Assembly: GCA_023459915.1 (NCBI GenBank)
Contig: JAEWSN010000179.1
Coordinates: forward strand, 1-17,531
DNA length: 17,531 nt
Source of the DNA: Bacillota bacterium
Lineage (GTDB): Bacteria > Bacillota > Clostridia > DSM-8532
Direction of reading: 5' to 3'
The position numbers were made by a program, and so were the translations under genes. The notes beneath the pieces were generated by a model that searched no databases, was not told the DNA's origin, and worked only from the letters and a program-made list of their open reading frames with translations. The number at the start of each line of letters is the position of its first letter. The stretch's first letter is position 1. Shown here piece after piece: positions 6,689 to 13,456 of the stretch.

Positions 6689-7613
6689 AGCGGTTCGGCT
6701 GGCGCTCGTGGAATTGGGCGTCCCCGCCGAGAAAGCCATGGTCGACATCCTGGACGAGGGAAAAGGCGGCATTCTTGGCTTTGGCGCCAGGAACGCGGTG
6801 GTCGAGGTATCCTACGAGGAATCCACCTCGGATCTCATCGAGTCCTTTCTGCGGCCCATTCTGGACAAGATGGGCATTGCGCCGTCCATGGAAATCACAC
6901 AGACGGACGAGCAGATCTCCGTCAAGATGCAGGGTGAGAACAGCGGCATCGCCATCGGCCGCCGCGGGGAAACGCTCGACGCGCTGCAGTACCTCACCTC
7001 GCTGGTGATCAACCGCACATCCGATGACTACACCCGTGTGGTCATGGATGTTTCCGACTACCGGCTCAAGCGCGAGGAAACCCTGGTCCGCCTGGCGCAG
7101 CGTGTGGGCGAAAAGGTGCAGAAAACGCGCCGTTCGGTCACGCTCGAGCCCATGAATCCGTACGAGCGCCGCATCATCCATTCCGCCCTTCAGGGTGTCG
7201 CGGATGTGGAAACCGGTTCCATCGGCGAGGAGCCGTCCCGCAAGGTGGTGGTCCGCAGCACAAAGGGCGGCCATGCAGGTGGCGGCCACAGCGGATCGGA
7301 AGCCTCCGGGGAAACCCGCGGCCGTTCCTATGGCCGCGGCAGATCTTCGGGAGAGGCCGCCCCGCGTCGCGAGGAAACCGACAGCGGGGAGCGTCAGGAC
7401 AGCCGTCCGCGCACCCGCCAGGTCGCCTATGGCAGTCGCGCGCCCGGGTTCAACCCTTCGAGCCCGCACGACAATCCCAACAGCTATCGCAACCGCTCCA
7501 AGGAGCGGATTGGGTACGAGGGCGATCCCACCGCGTCCGGCTCGGCCAGGCAGGCGGAGACGCCGCCGGTCAAACCCTACGACATCGAGGACGACATCGG
7601 ACCGCAGGAATAG
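6648..7613 (+). CDS. jag: Jag/KhpB RNA-binding protein (Jag-N, KH and R3H domains)
   Basis: The product has 321 residues. Jag-N (about 4-55, containing EGKGGILGFGARNAVVEV) is followed by a KH domain with the nucleic-acid loop IGRRGETLDALQYL (103-116). An R3H domain follows with the R-x3-H motif at Arg174/His178 (YERRIIHSAL). In Gram-positive bacteria Jag (KhpB) binds RNA and pairs with KhpA; it influences cell elongation and division. The start is GTG at 6648, with AGGAGG at 6633-6638; the later ATG at 6666 has no ribosome binding site. It overlaps yidC by 41 bases in another frame, pointing to coupling. The last 110 or so residues are low-complexity, rich in Gly, Ser, Arg and Pro, and look disordered. 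Confidence 0.93.
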   Translation: MTKSVKMEAKTVDEAVRLALVELGVPAEKAMVDILDEGKGGILGFGARNAVVEVSYEESTSDLIESFLRPILDKMGIAPSMEITQTDEQISVKMQGENSGIAIGRRGETLDALQYLTSLVINRTSDDYTRVVMDVSDYRLKREETLVRLAQRVGEKVQKTRRSVTLEPMNPYERRIIHSALQGVADVETGSIGEEPSRKVVVRSTKGGHAGGGHSGSEASGETRGRSYGRGRSSGEAAPRREETDSGERQDSRPRTRQVAYGSRAPGFNPSSPHDNPNSYRNRSKERIGYEGDPTASGSARQAETPPVKPYDIEDDIGPQE

Positions 7614-7632
7614 CGAAAACCTGTCAGGAACC

Positions 7633-7670
7633 AAACGGGGGGGCAACGGCAGTTGTCCCCCGTTTTCAGT
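7633..7670 (+). terminator. Strong hairpin terminator after jag
   Basis: AAAC, seven G and CAAC (7633-7647) pair with GTTG, T, five C and GTTT (7652-7665) around a 4-base loop, with one G-U pair and one bulged G. A TTTT run lies at the 3' end. It separates the rpmH-jag operon from mnmE. No clear promoter lies between it and mnmE, so some read-through or a promoter inside jag is needed. Confidence 0.75.
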
Positions 7671-7694
7671 GTTTTGTCACGCATGGGAGCGGAC

Positions 7695-9077
7695 ATGGAT
7701 ACTCGGCACACCATCGCAGCCATTTCCACCGCCATGGGTGAAGGCGGCATCGCCATCATCCGTGTTTCCGGACCGGACGCCTTTTTGGCGGTTGGCCCGC
7801 TCCTGTCGCGCCCGCATCTGCTCGGCGACATGCCCACCCACACGGTGGCACATGCCGCCTTTCTGTCCGAACCGGGCGGCCGCCAGCTTGATGAGGTGCT
7901 GGTGATCAAAATGGCCGCGCCCCGTTCGTACACCCGTGAGGACGTGGTGGAAATTCACTGCCATGGCGGATCCGTGGTGGCCGGTGCCGTGTTGCGGGCT
8001 GTTCTTTCCCGCGGTGTCCGGCCGGCGGAGGCCGGTGAGTTCACCCGTCGCGCCTTTCTCAACGGCCGCATGGATTTGGCGGAGGCCGAGGCGGTGATGG
8101 ATCTCATTGCCGCCCAAACCGAGCGGGGTGCCCGGGTGGCGCTCCACCAGCTCGAGGGCCGGCTGTCCACGGAGATCGCCGCGCTCCGCGCGTCACTGTT
8201 GTTGCTGATGGGCACACTGGCCGTGAATCTGGACTATCCCGAGCACGATGAGGAGGAGATGGCGATGTCGGCGGCACTGTCCGCCATCGCCCCGGTGCGG
8301 GAACGTCTTGGCGTGCTGCTGGCAAGCTATGATGAGGGACGCATCCTGCGGGACGGGCTTTCGCTGGTCATCGCCGGACGGCCCAACGCGGGCAAGTCCT
8401 CCCTGATGAACCGCCTGGCCGGCCATGACCGTTCCATCGTGACCGACATCCCGGGCACCACCCGGGATGTGGTGGAGAGCCACGCCAACCTGCGTGGGCT
8501 GCCCATCCGGCTGCGCGACACGGCAGGACTGCGCGAGAGCGCGGACACCGTGGAACGCATCGGTGTGTCGCGCACGCTCGAGGCCATGGACCAGGCGGAT
8601 CTGGTGATTGCGGTCTTCGATGGCGCGGATCTGCCCGCCGGGGAGGATCGCCTGTTGATCAACAGGCTGGCCGGCCTGCGGGTGCCCGTGATCCATGTGA
8701 TGAACAAGACGGACGCCGCGCATCCGGAGGCGGAGGCCGCCCTGCGCGCGCTGTTGCCCGCCCCGCCGCTGTCGATCTCCGCCATGACGGGCGAGGGGAT
8801 GTCCCGCCTGCTCGACACCATAGAAGCCCTCGCGGTGAAGCAGACCGGTTCGGGCGGCAATGCCGTGGTGCTCACCAATGCCCGGCACCGCCAGCTGCTG
8901 TCCACGGCGGACGACCGCCTGGCGGAGGCGGAACAGGCCTGCCGGGACGGCATGACCCACGATGTGCTTTCGTTTTTGCTGCGGGAAGCCTGGGAGGCGC
9001 TGGGGCTCATTCTGGGAGAAGGAACCTCGGAAGATTTGCTCGACAGCATTTTCTCCCGTTTTTGCCTGGGCAAGTAA
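7695..9077 (+). CDS. mnmE: tRNA uridine-5-carboxymethylaminomethyl(34) synthesis GTPase MnmE
   Basis: The product has 460 residues, the family's normal length. MnmE works with MnmG to modify U34 of tRNAs reading split codon boxes; it binds the folate one-carbon donor through its N-terminal domain (GGIAIIRVSG at 17-26, HCHGG at 88-92). The embedded GTPase domain has G1 GRPNAGKS (228-235), G2 GTTRD (254-258), G3 DTAG (275-278) and G4 NKTD (337-340). The C-terminus ends in FCLGK, the conserved cysteine motif. The ATG at 7695 with GGGAG 5 bases upstream is preferred; an in-frame ATG at 7683 is possible. mnmG follows after 11 bases. Confidence 0.97.
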   Translation: MDTRHTIAAISTAMGEGGIAIIRVSGPDAFLAVGPLLSRPHLLGDMPTHTVAHAAFLSEPGGRQLDEVLVIKMAAPRSYTREDVVEIHCHGGSVVAGAVLRAVLSRGVRPAEAGEFTRRAFLNGRMDLAEAEAVMDLIAAQTERGARVALHQLEGRLSTEIAALRASLLLLMGTLAVNLDYPEHDEEEMAMSAALSAIAPVRERLGVLLASYDEGRILRDGLSLVIAGRPNAGKSSLMNRLAGHDRSIVTDIPGTTRDVVESHANLRGLPIRLRDTAGLRESADTVERIGVSRTLEAMDQADLVIAVFDGADLPAGEDRLLINRLAGLRVPVIHVMNKTDAAHPEAEAALRALLPAPPLSISAMTGEGMSRLLDTIEALAVKQTGSGGNAVVLTNARHRQLLSTADDRLAEAEQACRDGMTHDVLSFLLREAWEALGLILGEGTSEDLLDSIFSRFCLGK

Positions 9078-9088
9078 GGATGATGAAC

Positions 9089-11143
9089 ATGCATAACAAT
9101 CCGGTGGACTATGTTGGCGGCACCTTCGATGTGCTGGTGGTGGGCGCGGGCCATGCCGGCTGTGAGGCGGCCCTGGCCGCGGCGCGCCTGGGCTGCCGTA
9201 CCATGTTGCTGACCCTGAACATGGACAGTGTGGCCAACATGCCGTGCAATCCCAACATCGGCGGCACGGCCAAGGGCCAGCTGGTTCGGGAAATCGACGC
9301 GCTCGGCGGCCAGATGGGCCTCACCGCCGACGAAACCATGATCCAGATGCGGTTGCTCAACCGGGCCAAGGGCCCGGCCGTCTACTCGCAGCGCGCGCAG
9401 ATCGACCGGCGCGCCTACCAGGACGCCATGAAGCGTGTGCTCGAGGATCAGGAGGGCCTGACCCTGCACCAGGCCGAGGTGACAGAGCTGCTGTTTCGGG
9501 AACGGCCGGACCAGAAGCCGGAAGCCGCAGCCGGGTCGGACACAATACGTCCCGTCCTGCGCGGGGTCCGTGTAAAAACCGGTACGGTGTACGAGGCCCG
9601 GACGGTCATCCTCACCACCGGAACCTTTCTCCGGGGAAAGATTGTGATTGGCGACATGTCCCACGCGGGCGGCCCGGATGGCATGCACGCGGCGGAAGCG
9701 CTTTCTGAAAGCCTTTTGGCGGCCGGCATCCGGCTGATGCGGTTCAAGACCGGCACGCCGGCGCGGGTTCACAGGCGGAGCATCGACTTCTCCAAAATGG
9801 AAATCCAGCCCGGTGATGACGAAATTGTGCCCTTCTCCTTCCTGCACGAGCCATTCGAATTGGATCAGATACCCTGCTGGCTCACCAAGTCCACCCCCCG
9901 CACCCACGAAATCATCCGTGCCAACCTCCACCGGTCACCCCTGTATGGAGGAAAAATCGAGGGGGTCGGCCCCCGGTACTGCCCCTCCTTCGAGGACAAG
10001 GTGGTGCGTTTTGCCGACCGGGAAAGCCACCAGATTTTTGTGGAGCCCATGGGGCGGCACACTCAGGAAATGTACCTGCAGGGCTTCTCGTCCAGCCTGC
10101 CGGAGGATGTGCAGCTGCAGATGATGCGATCGGTTCCGGGCCTTGAACGGGTGGAGGTGATGCGTTCGGCCTACGCCATCGAATATGATTGCGTGGATCC
10201 GCTGCAGCTGTACGCGTCGCTGGAGTTCCGCGAGTTTCCGGGTCTGTATTCCGCCGGCCAGAGCAATGGCAGCTCCGGCTACGAGGAGGCGGCCGGACAG
10301 GGCTTGTTGGCCGGCATCAATGCCGCGCGGAAAATCCGGGGGCTGGCCCCGGTGGAAATTGACCGTTCCCAGGCCTACATCGGCGTGCTGATCGACGATC
10401 TTGTGACCAAGGGCACGCCCGAGCCCTACCGGATGATGACCTCCCGCGCGGAGTACCGTCTTTACCTGCGTCAGGACAATGCAGATTTGCGGCTCACGGC
10501 ACTTGGTCGGGAGATTGGCCTGGTTTCGGACGAACGGTATGCGCGGTACAGCAGGAAGAAGGCGGCCATCGACGCGGAGCTGGAGCGGGTGCGCACCCTT
10601 GTGCTGCCGCCTTCCGAGGCGCTCCGGGCATTCTTGGACGCGCATGGTTCCGCACAGGTGCAGACGGGCATCCGCCTGGCCGATCTGCTGCGCCGCCCCG
10701 AGCTGGATTATCCCATGCTGGCCGAGGTGGATCCGAACCGGCCCGATTTGCCCAAGGAGGTCTGGGAGCAGGTGGCCATCACCATCCGCTACGAGGGGTA
10801 TCTGGAGCGCCAGATGCAGCAGATTGCGCAGTTCCGCAAACAGGAGGCGCGCCGGCTTCCGCAGGATGTGGATTGGCGGCAGGTCCACGGCATCAGCCTG
10901 GAGGCGCGGCAGAAGCTGTGGCAGCACAAGCCGGAATCCCTGGGTCAGGCGTCCCGCATCTCCGGCATATCCCCCTCGGACATCGCCGTGCTCCAGATTT
11001 GGCTGGAGACCGAACGGCGGCGGGGGTTGACCGGGGATCAGGCCGAAGAAGGAAACCGGACCCCATCGGATCGGGATCCGAAGAAACAGACACCATCGCA
11101 TCGGGACCCGAAGAAGCAGACCCCGACAGGAGGCAACCCATGA
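9089..11143 (+). CDS. mnmG: tRNA uridine-5-carboxymethylaminomethyl(34) synthesis enzyme MnmG (GidA), with C-terminal repeat tail
   Basis: The product has 684 residues; the family is usually about 620-650. MnmG is the FAD- and NADH-dependent partner of MnmE. Seen here are the FAD-binding VGAGHAGCEAALAAARLG near the N-terminus (18-35), PCNPNIGGTAKGQLVREIDA, and the two GidA signatures GPRYCPSFED and AGQSNGSSGYEEAAGQG. The usual C-terminal helical domain ends in SRISGISPSDIAVLQIW. After that comes a 39-residue hydrophilic tail with a 10-residue motif repeated twice (TPSDRDPKKQ, TPSHRDPKKQ). The ATG at 9089 has AAGGA at 8-base spacing; ATGs at 9080 and 9083 are too close to it. The stop overlaps the rsmG start (ATGA). 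Confidence 0.96.
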   Translation: MHNNPVDYVGGTFDVLVVGAGHAGCEAALAAARLGCRTMLLTLNMDSVANMPCNPNIGGTAKGQLVREIDALGGQMGLTADETMIQMRLLNRAKGPAVYSQRAQIDRRAYQDAMKRVLEDQEGLTLHQAEVTELLFRERPDQKPEAAAGSDTIRPVLRGVRVKTGTVYEARTVILTTGTFLRGKIVIGDMSHAGGPDGMHAAEALSESLLAAGIRLMRFKTGTPARVHRRSIDFSKMEIQPGDDEIVPFSFLHEPFELDQIPCWLTKSTPRTHEIIRANLHRSPLYGGKIEGVGPRYCPSFEDKVVRFADRESHQIFVEPMGRHTQEMYLQGFSSSLPEDVQLQMMRSVPGLERVEVMRSAYAIEYDCVDPLQLYASLEFREFPGLYSAGQSNGSSGYEEAAGQGLLAGINAARKIRGLAPVEIDRSQAYIGVLIDDLVTKGTPEPYRMMTSRAEYRLYLRQDNADLRLTALGREIGLVSDERYARYSRKKAAIDAELERVRTLVLPPSEALRAFLDAHGSAQVQTGIRLADLLRRPELDYPMLAEVDPNRPDLPKEVWEQVAITIRYEGYLERQMQQIAQFRKQEARRLPQDVDWRQVHGISLEARQKLWQHKPESLGQASRISGISPSDIAVLQIWLETERRRGLTGDQAEEGNRTPSDRDPKKQTPSHRDPKKQTPTGGNP
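11061..11120 (+). repeat. Two 30-base tandem repeats in the 3' end of mnmG
   Basis: Units 11061-11090 and 11091-11120 match at 26 of 30 positions and keep the reading frame, each encoding a 10-residue Pro/Asp/Lys-rich motif. A few bases of a third copy follow before the rsmG ribosome binding site. Two of the four differences leave the amino acid unchanged. Confidence 0.8.
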
Positions 11144-11856
11144 GAGCGGAGTGGATGGATCGCGTGGCGCGCGACATGCAGACACTGCAGGTGCCCTTCA
11201 ATTCGGCGGACGCGCCGGCCTATCTGCAGTACGCCGATCTGCTGGTGTCCTGGAACGGGCGGGTGAACCTGACGGCCATCACCGACGATGAGGGCATTGC
11301 GGTGCGGCATTTTGTGGATTCCCTGTCCATCCTGCCCCTGATACCCGAGGGCGCCAGCCTCATCGATGTGGGAACGGGTGCCGGGTTTCCCGGGTTTCCC
11401 GTAGCCATCTCCCGGCCGGATACCCGTGTCACCCTGCTGGACTCGCTGGACAAGCGCGTGAAATTTCTTGATGCCGTGACGGAAGCCTTGCGGCTGCAGA
11501 ATGTGACGACCCGGCACGGGCGGGCCGAGGAACTCGGCGTTCAGCCCGGGTGGCGTGACGCGTTTGATGTCGCGGTGGCACGCGCGGTGGCGGGATTGCC
11601 TGTGCTGCTGGAGTATTGCCTGCCCTTTGTGAAGCCCGGTGGCCTGTTCCTGGCCATGAAGGGACCCGGCGCGCGGGAGGAGGCGGAACAGGCCGCGCGC
11701 GCTCTCTCGGTGCTCTGTGGGCGCATTGTGGACATCCACACGTTTTTCCTGCCGGGCACGGACATGGAACGGCAGGTGGTGGTGGTGCAAAAGACCGGCC
11801 GCACCCCGAAGGGATATCCGCGCAAAAGCGGGAAGCCGGGGAAGCAGCCGCTGTAG
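11140..11856 (+). CDS. rsmG: 16S rRNA (guanine(527)-N(7))-methyltransferase RsmG
   Basis: The product has 238 residues, typical of RsmG (GidB), which makes m7G at position 527 of 16S rRNA using S-adenosylmethionine. The cofactor-binding loop is IDVGTGAGFPG (75-85). The acidic strand end DSLDKRVKFL (101-110) and HGRAEE (126-131) follow. The C-terminus RTPKGYPRKSGKPGKQPL matches the family's YPR...P-x-K-x-PL ending. The ATG at 11140 overlaps the mnmG TGA, with AGGAGG at 11128-11133 and 6-base spacing. GFPGFP is encoded by an exact 9-base direct repeat (11382-11399). It converges on the kinase gene to its right with about 10 bases between their ends if the shifted frame is real. Confidence 0.96.
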   Translation: MRAEWMDRVARDMQTLQVPFNSADAPAYLQYADLLVSWNGRVNLTAITDDEGIAVRHFVDSLSILPLIPEGASLIDVGTGAGFPGFPVAISRPDTRVTLLDSLDKRVKFLDAVTEALRLQNVTTRHGRAEELGVQPGWRDAFDVAVARAVAGLPVLLEYCLPFVKPGGLFLAMKGPGAREEAEQAARALSVLCGRIVDIHTFFLPGTDMERQVVVVQKTGRTPKGYPRKSGKPGKQPL

Positions 11857-11866
11857 AGACGCCGGG

Positions 11867-12105
11867 TCAGCTATCCGACGGCGGGTCCCACAGGGCGAGG
11901 CGCCAGCGGCACAGCACCCCCACGGATGTGACGCGGCATTGAAAGCCGCCCTGCATGGTGCGCATCACCCGGTCCATGACCGTGCCGAGCAGGCCAAGCC
12001 GTTCCTCTGAAATCGCCGGCGTCCCGTCCGAAGCCCCCTCGACCGCAAGCGGCCGCGGGGGCGCATCGATCTGCCGATCTTGCCGGGGGTCTGTTTCCGG
12101 GTTTT
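11867..12105 (-). pseudogene. Out-of-frame coding continuation of the kinase gene
   Basis: In the -1 frame relative to the kinase, an open stretch runs to a TGA at 11867-11869, with G/C-rich third codon positions like the rest of the window. Entering it at the AAAA run (12102-12105) would add about 78 residues, for a total near 442, a normal length for this architecture. Its C-terminal part (GLLGTVMDRV..., then a GG pair and alternating hydrophobic residues) loosely resembles the end of a histidine-kinase ATPase domain, but no DxGxG box is visible. It could reflect a real frameshift mutation, a sequencing indel, or a diverged domain. Confidence 0.5.
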
Positions 12106-13194
12106 GCCGATGACCAGCGTCACACCGTCGTCCCGGGGCTCGGTGCGAACCGTGATGTTGCCGCGGGTTTCGCGCTGCTGATCCCTGATGGCGTGGATGG
12201 CGTTGACCAGCACGTTCAGAATCACCTGCCCAATCTGGCCCCGGTTGCAGTGGATTTCACCGCAGCCGCCCAACTGGCGGTGGATGTCGATGTGATATTT
12301 GACCTCATTGTGGACAATGAGCAGGGCTTCCTCCACCATGTCCTCCACCGTGCAGGCCGTCCATTCGTCATCCAGGCCGGAACGCGCGAAATTGCGCAGG
12401 GTCTGCACAATTTTTGTGACGCGGGCGGTGCCGTTGCGGGTGTCCTCCAGGCATTCATCGAACTCGCCGAGAATATACGCCAGCTTCTTCTCCCGCTCCA
12501 CCTCCTCCACGGCGCAGATTTGCCGAAGCACCGCCGGCGGGGTGTCGGGGTTGGCCTTGAGCGTCTCCATGCAGGCCTGGTGCGCCGCCAGGATGTCGCG
12601 CAGCCGGTGGTAGAATTTTTGGAGGGTGTCGATGTTGCTGGAGACAAAACCGATGGGATTGTTGATTTCATGCGCGATGCCGGCGGCCAGCTCCCCGATG
12701 GACGCCAGCTTTTCCTGTTGCACCATGTGGAACTGGGCGTCCTTGAGTTGCGCGTTGAGCAGGCGCAGGTCGCTGTTCTGCGCCTTCACCTGCCGGTACA
12801 TCTCGCTGATGAGCTTCATGCGCCCGCGCATCTGCACCGACGCCTTCAGTCTGGCCTGGAACTCCTCGACATGGATGGGCTTGCTCAGGTAGTCGTTCGC
12901 GCCCAACTCGAAGCAGGTGTTGAACTGCGCCATGTCCGTGACCGAGGTGAGCATGATGATGGGCATGTCGCTGTAGCGGTTGTCGGACCGGATGTCCGCA
13001 AGCACCTCCACCCCGCTGCGTTCGGGCATCACGATGTCCAGAAACAGCAGGTCCACCTCATGCCTCGCCAGCAGGCCGGGCACTTCGAGCGGGTTCTGGC
13101 ACAGCAGCACCCGGCTTTCCGGATACAATTTGTGCAGCAGGTCTTCGGCGACATGCAGATTGAGCCGGTCGTCGTCCACCACGAGCATGATCAT
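11965..13194 (-). CDS. Receiver-domain histidine kinase, frame broken in the ATP-binding domain
   Basis: The open frame gives 409 residues. An N-terminal receiver domain has acidic residues Asp7-Asp9, phospho-acceptor Asp53 in FLDIVMPERSG, Thr83 and Lys105. A probable coiled coil (about 125-160) leads into a HisKA domain with His175 in GELAAGIAHEINNP. The ATP-binding domain has its N box, VILNVLVNAIHAI (about 324-336, Asn327 and Asn331). No signal peptide or membrane helix is seen, so it is probably cytoplasmic. After VTLVIGK (about 364) the reading frame becomes arginine-rich and lacks the G1 and G2 boxes, while another frame looks coding. The ATG at 13192-13194 is set by the start of the receiver fold; the ribosome binding site is weak. 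It lies head-on to replication, between rsmG and gyrA. The signal and partners are unknown. Confidence 0.75.
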   Translation of the reverse strand: MIMLVVDDDRLNLHVAEDLLHKLYPESRVLLCQNPLEVPGLLARHEVDLLFLDIVMPERSGVEVLADIRSDNRYSDMPIIMLTSVTDMAQFNTCFELGANDYLSKPIHVEEFQARLKASVQMRGRMKLISEMYRQVKAQNSDLRLLNAQLKDAQFHMVQQEKLASIGELAAGIAHEINNPIGFVSSNIDTLQKFYHRLRDILAAHQACMETLKANPDTPPAVLRQICAVEEVEREKKLAYILGEFDECLEDTRNGTARVTKIVQTLRNFARSGLDDEWTACTVEDMVEEALLIVHNEVKYHIDIHRQLGGCGEIHCNRGQIGQVILNVLVNAIHAIRDQQRETRGNITVRTEPRDDGVTLVIGKTRKQTPGKIGRSMRPRGRLRSRGLRTGRRRFQRNGLACSARSWTG

Positions 13195-13269
13195 GAAGCC
13201 ACCGCCCCGAAGAGGAAAAAAGCCGTCTGATTTTTGTTTCCCACAATATGAGAACGTCAATCGGCCGGC

Positions 13270-13298
13270 ATGACAGCGCCTTGCATATTTGGTATAAT
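13270..13298 (+). promoter_or_regulatory. gyrA promoter
   Basis: ATGACA (13270-13275), a 17-base spacer and a perfect TATAAT (13293-13298) form a good vegetative promoter. The predicted start is near 13305, giving a leader of about 150 bases before the chosen gyrA start codon. It gives gyrA its own expression, independent of the rsmG operon. Confidence 0.7.
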
Positions 13299-13304
13299 GA
13301 AACG

Positions 13305-13456
13305 ACATGGATACGCCCTTGGGGCGCATCCCGCAGGCCTGTGACAGGGACTTTCCGTCACCGGAGACAACCATGGGGCGCCTGTCGGCCACAACCGCCG
13401 GCAAGCGGCCCTTTGCAGGCCCGGCACGCCAATGGAACACGAGAGGAAGCAACAAC
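13305..13456 (+). other. gyrA 5' leader with inverted repeats
   Basis: The predicted leader of about 150 bases contains several possible stems: GCCC/GGGC near 13315-13325, GTGAC (13341-13345) with GTCAC (13357-13361), and a longer GC-rich structure bounded by GCCTG and CAGGC between about 13380 and 13420. It stays open in the gyrA frame from ATG codons at 13307 and 13373, but neither has a good ribosome binding site and the encoded sequence does not look like GyrA. It could be a regulatory leader; no known riboswitch class is recognised. Confidence 0.35.

Noticed and set aside
8327..9931. Long minus-strand open frame across the mnmE-mnmG junction
   Set aside because: It covers the ends of two certain genes on the opposite strand and has no recognisable domain.
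11061..11120. Possible CRISPR-like repeats
   Set aside because: Only two adjacent, directly abutting units without spacers, and they lie in frame within mnmG.
11382..11399. Exact 9-base tandem repeat in rsmG
   Set aside because: It encodes GFPGFP in the normal cofactor-binding loop, where the family often has a G-x-PG-x-P pattern, so it needs no special explanation.
12193..13230. Open frame antisense to the kinase gene
   Set aside because: The minus strand carries clear receiver and HisKA motifs. The plus-strand translation is His/Val/Leu-rich shadow sequence.
13231..13260. Possible promoter for the kinase gene on the minus strand
   Set aside because: TTGACG is present at plus 13255-13260, but no -10-like hexamer lies 16-18 bases downstream.
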